A stretch of DNA of 21,002 bases from an uncultured Bacilli bacterium (GTDB lineage Bacteria > Bacillota_I > Bacilli_A > RF39 > UBA660), in NCBI GenBank assembly GCA_934129945.1, contig CAKOXC010000015.1, positions 1-21,002 on the forward strand, given 5' to 3'. A program made the position numbers and the translations under genes. The notes beneath the pieces are model-generated. The model saw only the letters and a list, made by a program, of their open reading frames with translations, ran no database searches and was not told the DNA's origin. Below are positions 15,894-21,002 of the stretch, piece by piece (the first letter of the stretch is position 1; every line of letters starts with the position of its first letter).

Positions 15894-16304
15894 TTATTTA
15901 GGTCTTTTTGTACCATATTTACTACGTCCTTGTTTTCTGTTATTAACTCCTTGTGTATCAAGTGTACCACGAATTACATGATAACGAACACCGATTAAGT
16001 CTTTAACACGTCCACCACGAATTAAAACAACACTATGTTCTTGTAAGTTGTGTCCTTCTCCTGGAATATAAGTATCTACTTCTTTTCCATTTGAAAGTCT
16101 AACTCTTGCATATTTACGTAATGCTGAGTTTGGTTTCTTTGGTGTTTTTGTTCCAACACGAGTACAAACTCCTCTTTTTTGTGGACTTGAAGTTTCAGTT
16201 TGTTTTCTTTCAAGTGTATTAAATCCTACATTTAAAACTGGACTTTTACTCTTTTTAGTTTTTGCTTTTCTGTTTTTTCTAACAAGTTGATTAATTGTTG
16301 GCAT
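15894..16304 (-). CDS. rpsL: 30S ribosomal protein S12
   Basis: S12 forms part of the decoding centre. The 136-aa product shows PQKRGVCTRV, TPKKPNSALRK (the streptomycin-site lysine is K56), GEGHNLQEHSVVLIRGGRVKD and QGRSKYGTKRPK. The position equal to E. coli Pro-90 (mature numbering), just after the GRVKDL segment, is Ile (I104; codon 15993-15995) rather than the nearly invariant proline. The lysine three residues earlier (K101) is kept. It is the first gene of the str operon, with GGAGGAC before the ATG and a structured leader upstream. Confidence 0.99.
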   Translation of the reverse strand: MPTINQLVRKNRKAKTKKSKSPVLNVGFNTLERKQTETSSPQKRGVCTRVGTKTPKKPNSALRKYARVRLSNGKEVDTYIPGEGHNLQEHSVVLIRGGRVKDLIGVRYHVIRGTLDTQGVNNRKQGRSKYGTKRPK

Positions 16305-16355
16305 TTATTGTCCTCCTCTCATTAACACACATCCTGGTGTATCATAATCTTCATT

Positions 16356-16389
16356 AAATTAGGTTCTACCTAAGGGCAGAACCCAATTT
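16356..16389 (-). promoter_or_regulatory. 15-bp hairpin in the str operon leader
   Basis: The arms 16375-16389 and 16356-16370 pair along all 15 positions in RNA (two G-U pairs), closed by a CTTA loop. It begins about 7 nt after the expected transcription start and lacks a T-tract. It could be a stability element or a ribosomal-protein autoregulatory site. Confidence 0.65.
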
Positions 16390-16402
16390 CGAATGCGTAT
16401 TT

Positions 16403-16431
16403 AATATATCATTAAAGTATATGCAAGTCAA
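16403..16431 (-). promoter_or_regulatory. str operon (rpsL) promoter
   Basis: On the minus strand, TTGACT (16426-16431), a 17-bp spacer and TATATT (16403-16408) preceded by TGA form an extended -10. It is among the best-matched promoters in the window. The 16305-16505 region holds only this leader and the divergent promoter. Confidence 0.82.
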
Positions 16432-16452
16432 GAATATTTTATCATTTTTTAC

Positions 16453-16481
16453 TTTATTTTTTAAAACTTTTTTGATATGAT
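16453..16481 (+). promoter_or_regulatory. Promoter of the kinase-fold orphan
   Basis: The -10 TATGAT (16476-16481), preceded by TGA, lies 17 bp from a weak -35, TTTATT (16453-16458). An AGGTGATC ribosome-binding site precedes the ATG at 16506. Confidence 0.5.
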
Positions 16482-16505
16482 AGCTACCTGTAATCAGGTG
16501 ATCAC

Positions 16506-17366
16506 ATGAATATTGAAAAATTAAGAGAAGAATCAGTTAAATATATGTATGATTTAACTGAAGAAAAAATTAAAAAATTGAAGTTAGTTAATAAAGGTAC
16601 TGATGCTAAATTATATAAGCTATCAAATAACTTGCTTTTAAAATTATATTATACTGATAAAAAAGTCATTCTAAATAATAATGATGATGACGTTAAAACA
16701 ACTAAACCAACAAGATTTAATAATAGCACAACATTTATGAGTTATTGTTATGATGCTAATGGTGTAAGACTTGGTTATGATAAGATTATTGAAATGGCCA
16801 AAAGAAAACAATTTGAAATCAAAAATACCATTCTACCTATAAATCCTGTTTATATTAATCACCATTTTAGAGGATGTATAATAAAATATCATCATAATTA
16901 CTACCCTATTAGTTGCTTTTCTTTTTTGCCTCAAAAAACAAAATTAAAAATACTAAAAAATTTACTAGCAAAAATTAAAGAATTACTAAATAATAATATT
17001 TACCCTATAGATTTATATAATAAACAAAATTCTAATTTACCTCATAATAATATTGTGATTAACTTTTCTCTAAATAGCCAAATCGTCGATTTAGATGGAA
17101 AAAGTGTTGCTTATACTGAAAAATTTAATCCCGAATTTTATAAAAAATCATTATTTGAATTATCAACTTTATTATTAGAATTTTTATTTGATCAAGAATT
17201 AGAAGACTATTATTTAGAATTTGATCAATATCAAGAATATTATCAAAAATATTTTTATGAAAGATTTAATATGCCTCAAAAATACATTGATAATTTATTA
17301 TCTAATAATATAGACTTGGATGTTATTGAAGATTTTGTTGACTATGAATTAAGTTTAAAAAAATAA
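16506..17366 (+). CDS. Protein-kinase-fold-like protein, function unknown
   Basis: I do not recognise this 286-aa protein, but it carries a plausible small-kinase pattern. A glycine-containing first strand (KGTDAKLYKL, 30-39) leads to LLLKLYY with K46 as the candidate ATP lysine. E96 lies in a helix in the alpha-C position. Residues 164-185 (IYPIDLY...NNIVIN) resemble a catalytic loop with D169 and N182, and IVDLDG with D195 resembles the metal-binding DFG. The linker region 125-145 would be the hinge. The C-terminal third is helical and rich in Tyr, Phe and acidic residues. There is no signal peptide or membrane helix. It is a single-gene unit divergent from the str operon. A protein, sugar or antibiotic phosphotransferase role is possible, and none can be chosen from sequence alone. 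Confidence 0.75.
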   Translation: MNIEKLREESVKYMYDLTEEKIKKLKLVNKGTDAKLYKLSNNLLLKLYYTDKKVILNNNDDDVKTTKPTRFNNSTTFMSYCYDANGVRLGYDKIIEMAKRKQFEIKNTILPINPVYINHHFRGCIIKYHHNYYPISCFSFLPQKTKLKILKNLLAKIKELLNNNIYPIDLYNKQNSNLPHNNIVINFSLNSQIVDLDGKSVAYTEKFNPEFYKKSLFELSTLLLEFLFDQELEDYYLEFDQYQEYYQKYFYERFNMPQKYIDNLLSNNIDLDVIEDFVDYELSLKK

Positions 17367-17394
17367 CTGGTTAATTTTATTAACCAGTATTTTT
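17366..17394. terminator. Bidirectional terminator between convergent genes
   Basis: A perfect 9-bp stem (17366-17374 with 17380-17388) has a 5-base loop. T-rich tracts follow on both strands (17390-17394 on plus, 17355-17364 region on minus). The last base of the plus-strand TAA stop is the first base of the stem, and the minus-strand stop (17393-17395) lies just outside. Confidence 0.88.
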
Positions 17395-18007
17395 ATAGAT
17401 ATCCTTCAATAGCTGCTGATGAAGAAAAAGTTCCATCAATTAAACTTGATTGATCAACACTACTATTTAATAAGTATAATCTTATTTCAAAATTCATTTC
17501 ATTGTTACCATTAAACTTACCTGCTTTTATTAGATAGTAAGTATCATAATATTTAACTAGATCTGTACTTGTTTTAGATGTTGATAATTTACCATTTTTA
17601 GTTATATCTGAAAAATCACCACTAGAAATTACTTTATTATCAGCAAGTAATTGCCATTTAAAACTAGAATCAATCATATTTGAAGATATTGTTATATTTT
17701 TTAAATAAATATTAAATTTAGCATTATTGTTATTTTTAGCTTGAGCTGTAAAATTAATTTTTTCAGATTTTGATTCTACTTCATTTGTATTTAATAAAGT
17801 CATATTTGTAGCATTAATTACACTAGCATCAGTTAAATTAGTATCCATACTAAACGTTCCCGTAGTAAATTTAGTTTCTGTAAAATCATTAGATATGTCT
17901 GTTTCAAAAAATGCATATGTAAGACTTATTCCTAAAATTAATAATGCTACAACAAATATAGCACATATAATAACATAATTCTTTGAAATTTTTGTTTCTT
18001 CTTTCAT
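17393..18007 (-). CDS. TasA/camelysin-like exported protein
   Basis: This 204-aa protein has a lysine-rich start (MKEETKISKN), one hydrophobic helix at about 11-30 and then LTYAFFETDISNDF. This layout recalls TasA/camelysin-type exported proteins, which begin with a signal helix, an A-Y/F-F-(S/T)-D/E-T segment and then an FTAGT-like strand; here it is KFTTGTFSMD. The rest is predicted beta-rich, with no cysteine after the membrane segment and many Asn, Ser and Thr. TasA family members form surface fibres. That role is only inferred here from layout, and the match is weak. The frame extends to 18058, but those extra residues would be encoded in a -35 box. ATG 18007 follows AGGTG at good spacing and a promoter, and is preferred. 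It has its own promoter after the ltaS operon. Confidence 0.72.
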   Translation of the reverse strand: MKEETKISKNYVIICAIFVVALLILGISLTYAFFETDISNDFTETKFTTGTFSMDTNLTDASVINATNMTLLNTNEVESKSEKINFTAQAKNNNNAKFNIYLKNITISSNMIDSSFKWQLLADNKVISSGDFSDITKNGKLSTSKTSTDLVKYYDTYYLIKAGKFNGNNEMNFEIRLYLLNSSVDQSSLIDGTFSSSAAIEGYL

Positions 18008-18029
18008 ACCATCACCTATTATCAAAATA

Positions 18030-18058
18030 ATTATATCTAATTTCAAAAAAATATACAA
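18030..18058 (-). promoter_or_regulatory. Promoter of the TasA-like gene
   Basis: On the minus strand, TTGTAT (18053-18058), a 17-bp spacer and TATAAT (18030-18035). The -35 hexamer is identical to that of eno and overlaps the 3' flank of the upstream gene's terminator hairpin. Confidence 0.75.
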
Positions 18059-18072
18059 CTATTTTGTAGTTG
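18045..18072 (-). terminator. Terminator of the ltaS operon
   Basis: On the minus strand a 6-bp stem (18067-18072 with 18056-18061) has a 5-base loop and is followed by TATATTTTTTT. The TAG stop of the upstream gene (18059-18061) lies in the second arm. It is weaker than the others and overlaps the next promoter, so some read-through is likely. Confidence 0.6.
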
Positions 18073-18691
18073 CATATTCTACTATGTACATTATATTATC
18101 ATCTATAACTACAGTTACATTACAATTAGTATCATAACCTAAGTCTTCTTCATACTCTACAAAAATAGAGTAAACATAGCCATTAAGTTTTTTGTCGTTA
18201 ACAGTATAATTTGTTTCTTTAACATCATTTACAGTAACACTTTTAACACAAGGTAATTTTTGATCTCTAGTATCATAACTATTATCTTCAACTTGATCAT
18301 ATAATGTATCCATTACTTTACTTTTAAACATTTCTTTCTCAGAATCATAAAGATAATCTAAACCACCAACATCATATTTACTTATTTTATTAGAAATTGT
18401 AAATAAATCAATAACGAATAATTCTGATAATTTTTCACCGTAAATTTTATAATCAATATCATCGCTTTCTAAAACATCTTTTAATTCATAATAAGTGTCT
18501 TTAAATAATTTAGTATCTCTATCTTCTAAAGAATATCCATATTTATCCATTTTATCAAGTACAGAAGTTTTAACAATCGGTTTCTTATTATCACCAGTTT
18601 TATTAAAGAATTTAACATAAACAAGTAACCCAATAGCAAGTACTAAAAATACTCCTATTATACTTAGTGATATTTTGTATTTTTTACTCAT
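18059..18691 (-). CDS. Membrane-anchored extracellular protein of the ltaS operon, unknown
   Basis: I do not recognise this 210-aa protein. It has a short basic start, one membrane helix at about 8-27 and then a soluble domain of about 175 residues expected outside the cell. The domain begins with mixed helices rich in Asp, Lys and Tyr. It ends in several beta strands (VKSVTVNDV, YVYSIFVEYEED, NVTVVIDDNIMYIVEY), which gives it the look of a small alpha/beta NTF2-like or cystatin-like fold. Two cysteines (LPC and TNC segments) could form a disulfide. The frame extends upstream to 18724, but AAGGAG seven bases before ATG 18691 marks the start. That start overlaps the end of ltaS by 8 bp, so the two are translationally coupled. 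A role in teichoic-acid assembly is inference from context only. Confidence 0.82.
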   Translation of the reverse strand: MSKKYKISLSIIGVFLVLAIGLLVYVKFFNKTGDNKKPIVKTSVLDKMDKYGYSLEDRDTKLFKDTYYELKDVLESDDIDYKIYGEKLSELFVIDLFTISNKISKYDVGGLDYLYDSEKEMFKSKVMDTLYDQVEDNSYDTRDQKLPCVKSVTVNDVKETNYTVNDKKLNGYVYSIFVEYEEDLGYDTNCNVTVVIDDNIMYIVEYATTK

Positions 18692-20759
18692 TAGTATTCT
18701 CCTTTGTATCCTTTTTATCATCAATTAAAACATCAATATCTGTTCCCTCAGTATAAATTAGGTTGTGAACAATTATAGCATTAGAAACTTCTAATAATTT
18801 ATCAGAATAATTTTTATACTTTTCTATATAGTTGTCATCTATAACACTATTATTTCTAACATAATATTCTCCAGTTGAATTATTATAATAAACTTTATTT
18901 GTTAAGAAATTACCATTAGGAAAAACAACAACATTATTATCTTTTATATTAAATATATCATGACCTAAAGCATATTTATTCTCAATACCAAGCATATTTC
19001 CAAGTGTTGGTAATACATCATACATACCCATTGTATAGTTTACTTGTTTATTTATTTTCTTTCTTAAAGTTTGATTTTTAGTCCAGAAAATTAATGGTGT
19101 ATTTTTATTCATTTCATGATTGTAATAATTATATTCTTTATATTCTTTGTCACCAGGTTCATATACTTCACCAGTTTTATAATTATAATTATATAAATAA
19201 TTCATTTCTTTTCTTTTTAATTTAGCATCATGATCGCCATAGAATACAAAAATTGTATTATTAAAATGTTCTGAATTATTAATGTAATCGATGAATTCCC
19301 CTAACGCTTTATCTGCATAATGAGAACTAGTTATGTAATTTCCAACAGCAGTATTATATAGATAATTTGTTTTCTTAGTTACTTCTTCTTTAGTATTTTC
19401 ATCTTTTTCAGTGTATGTTGTACTCATATCATATTCACCATATTTATCTAAGTATATAAATGGCGAATGGTTAGAAAGTGTTATTACAGTTCCCATATAA
19501 TTAGGGTGTGTTTCTTCTATTACTTCAATTTTAGGAACTAATTGTTCAAAGAATTTACTATCATTAATTCCAAGATTTATAACATCATCCTCAGTATAGT
19601 CATATGATTCTTCAAAGAACATATCTTCATACCCTAAAGATGGGTGAGCTTTATCACGATTCCACATAGAAGCATAATTACCATGGGTACTAAATGTGTA
19701 ATATCCTTTTTGTTTTAATAATTTTTGAAGAGTTATATAATTTCTATTATAATAGCTTACAAATACTGTTCCACTTGCAGCTGGCATTAATGAAGATGAT
19801 AATGTAAATTCTGTATCAGATGATGTACCAGTACTTATTTGTGGATAGAAGTTTTTAAAGAACATTCCTTCACTTGCTAGCTTCTTAACATTAGGTACGG
19901 CATCTACGCCATTAAATGAAACATCCATCAAAAAAGTTTGCATTCCTTCCATGTGTACTAAAATTACATTGTAACCATCTAAAATATTGGTATATTCATT
20001 CTTTCCATTATATTTTTCTTCTTCTGGCATATTATCAAAATAATCATGAAACATCTTAGCGGCTTCATCATATCCAAATAAACTTCCTAATTTTGGTGTT
20101 AAACTTTGAATCAAATCATTAATTTGATATGTTACAATTCCAAATCTTTCAACAACATAAACTCTATTCCATTGTTTAGCAAGTCTACTATAATCTGTTT
20201 TTGTAGCTGTTGTAAATGTATAAACTAAACAAACTAATGACATTAATAGTGTAATACCAAACATTTTTTTCTTAACTTCAATTTTTCTTATAACTTTATA
20301 ATAATATGAGCTTTTTAGTTTTTTATGAGAATAATAGAATATTATTGGGAATATTATATAAATGAAATCATAGAATTTAAATTTTTCATATAAAGAACCT
20401 GTTACTGTTTTTACTTGTGATAATGAAGCAATTTCCCCAAATGAAGCAAAAGATGTATAGAATGTATAATAAACTGAATTTACTACTTCTGCTATGGTGA
20501 ATATTATTAAACATATAAAATAATATTTGTATCTTTTCTCTGGTTTCTTAATATAGCCAAAAGCTCCAATTAATAGTATAGCTGCTAAATCAGCTATAAA
20601 TGGTTTAAAACTAAATGTATTTCCTATTGTAAAATTTCTAAGTAATATAGTTCCGATTAATGCTAAAACAACGTATGAAATAAATAAACGGTTTGTAGTT
20701 AAATAAAATGCAATTGTATTTCTTAACTTTTTTAATGTATTTGATAACTTCTTTTTCAT
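18684..20759 (-). CDS. ltaS: Lipoteichoic-acid synthase-type phosphoglycerol transferase
   Basis: LtaS-type enzymes polymerise glycerol phosphate from phosphatidylglycerol on the outer membrane face. The 691-aa protein has about five membrane helices in residues 25-185, a linker, and a sulfatase-like catalytic domain from about 262. Active-site residues by family homology are E271 (HMEGMQ), the nucleophile T312 in GTSSDTEF, W366 and R368 (MWNRDK), H431 in SNHSPF, and D509-H510 in YGDHD. The E-S-x-Q motif of many LtaS proteins reads E-G-M-Q here. An insert rich in Tyr, Asn and Lys follows the YGDHD metal site (about 518-553). It may make a polymer or act as a primase or related phosphoglycerol transferase. 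The start has GAAGGGA upstream and a good promoter. It is the first gene of a two-gene operon. Confidence 0.93.
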   Translation of the reverse strand: MKKKLSNTLKKLRNTIAFYLTTNRLFISYVVLALIGTILLRNFTIGNTFSFKPFIADLAAILLIGAFGYIKKPEKRYKYYFICLIIFTIAEVVNSVYYTFYTSFASFGEIASLSQVKTVTGSLYEKFKFYDFIYIIFPIIFYYSHKKLKSSYYYKVIRKIEVKKKMFGITLLMSLVCLVYTFTTATKTDYSRLAKQWNRVYVVERFGIVTYQINDLIQSLTPKLGSLFGYDEAAKMFHDYFDNMPEEEKYNGKNEYTNILDGYNVILVHMEGMQTFLMDVSFNGVDAVPNVKKLASEGMFFKNFYPQISTGTSSDTEFTLSSSLMPAASGTVFVSYYNRNYITLQKLLKQKGYYTFSTHGNYASMWNRDKAHPSLGYEDMFFEESYDYTEDDVINLGINDSKFFEQLVPKIEVIEETHPNYMGTVITLSNHSPFIYLDKYGEYDMSTTYTEKDENTKEEVTKKTNYLYNTAVGNYITSSHYADKALGEFIDYINNSEHFNNTIFVFYGDHDAKLKRKEMNYLYNYNYKTGEVYEPGDKEYKEYNYYNHEMNKNTPLIFWTKNQTLRKKINKQVNYTMGMYDVLPTLGNMLGIENKYALGHDIFNIKDNNVVVFPNGNFLTNKVYYNNSTGEYYVRNNSVIDDNYIEKYKNYSDKLLEVSNAIIVHNLIYTEGTDIDVLIDDKKDTKENTNE

Positions 20760-20784
20760 ATTTATTCCCTTCTTACTGTTTTTA

Positions 20785-20813
20785 ATTATATCAATATTAT
20801 CACAATTTTACAA
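20785..20813 (-). promoter_or_regulatory. ltaS promoter
   Basis: On the minus strand, TTGTAA (20808-20813), a 17-bp spacer and TATAAT (20785-20790) preceded by TGA form an extended -10. Its -35 is 6 bp from the divergent tRNA -35, so the two promoters are back to back. Confidence 0.8.
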
Positions 20814-20819
20814 TTTCTA

Positions 20820-20848
20820 TTGCAAAATTATTTAAATTTTGATATTAT
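20820..20848 (+). promoter_or_regulatory. tRNA-Gly promoter
   Basis: TTGCAA (20820-20825), a 17-bp spacer and TATTAT (20843-20848) preceded by TGA. The tRNA begins 9 bp after the -10 box. Confidence 0.75.
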
Positions 20849-20856
20849 CTAGTTAC

Positions 20857-20931
20857 GCAGGTGTAGTACAATGGCTAGTATACGACCTTGCCAAGGTTGA
20901 GATGGGAGTTCGATCCTCCTCACTTGCTCCA
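20857..20931 (+). tRNA. tRNA-Gly (anticodon GCC)
   Basis: A full cloverleaf of 75 nt including an encoded CCA. The acceptor is GCAGGTG with CACTTGC (one G-U), the D stem GTAC with GTAT, and the anticodon stem CGACC with GGTTG around TTGCCAA (anticodon 20890-20892). The T stem is GGGAG with CTCCT around TTCGATC. The variable loop has only 4 nt. It reads GGC and GGT glycine codons. Confidence 0.96.
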
Positions 20932-20941
20932 GATTGATAGG

Positions 20942-20962
20942 AAACTCGAACTTTTCGAGTTT
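20942..20962 (+). other. Hairpin in the tRNA-Gly 3' trailer
   Basis: A perfect 9-bp stem (20942-20950 with 20954-20962) has a 3-base loop, 10 nt after the CCA. There is no T-tract. It may guide 3' processing of the precursor. Confidence 0.5.
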
Positions 20963-20974
20963 AAGTAATAAATG

Positions 20975-20999
20975 CTAACTAGAAATAGTTAGTTTTTTT
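20975..20999 (+). terminator. tRNA-Gly terminator
   Basis: A 7-bp perfect stem (20975-20981 with 20986-20992) with a GAAA tetraloop is followed by seven T. Confidence 0.92.
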
Positions 21000-21002
21000 G
21001 TT

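Noticed and set aside
18008..18058. N-terminal extension of the TasA-like frame to 18058
   Set aside because: The extra residues would be encoded by the promoter (TTGTAT and TATAAT), and a ribosome-binding site marks the ATG at 18007.

Overview
The window is about 21 kb of very AT-rich DNA that looks like a chromosome segment of a low-GC Bacillota, most plausibly one of the uncultured gut lineages on the Bacilli/Mollicutes side (RF39-like). That placement is inference from gene content and composition. Genes for a peptidoglycan cross-bridge enzyme (FemAB) and a lipoteichoic-acid synthase (LtaS) argue against a wall-less mollicute. The standard code is used: Trp is TGG, and all 17 complete genes end in TAA (14) or TAG (3).

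Left third (1-7614, all minus strand): one operon for a type VIIb/WXG100 secretion system. It reads essC ATPase, EsaB/YukD ubiquitin-like protein, a 224-aa helical WXG-like protein, a 301-aa WXG-like protein, a 104-aa Ala-rich helical protein, and a protein cut by the window edge whose visible C-terminal part is built of 12-residue repeats. An extended -10 promoter sits just upstream of essC. No EsaA, EssA or EssB is visible; any such genes would have to lie beyond position 1 or elsewhere.

Middle (7650-12075): single-gene units with their own promoters and hairpin terminators. These are enolase, a six-helix DUF308/HdeD-like membrane protein, a divergent FemAB-family transferase, and a convergent serine beta-lactamase-fold protein that appears to lack the deacylating glutamate of true class A beta-lactamases.

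str operon (12091-16431, minus): rpsL, rpsG, fusA, tuf. It has a strong promoter, a 15-bp leader hairpin and a second promoter before tuf. S12 has Ile at the conserved Pro-90 position, and EF-G has NKME instead of NKMD in its G4 motif.

Right end (16453-21002): a divergent kinase-fold orphan on the plus strand, then a minus-strand cell-envelope group. That group is LtaS, a co-transcribed membrane-anchored protein, and a separately promoted TasA/camelysin-like exported protein. A tRNA-Gly(GCC) with its own promoter and terminator diverges from ltaS.

Recurring themes are stop codons buried in terminator hairpins, TGn-extended -10 promoters, and an envelope/secretion emphasis among the non-housekeeping genes. 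No IS element, phage gene or CRISPR array was seen.
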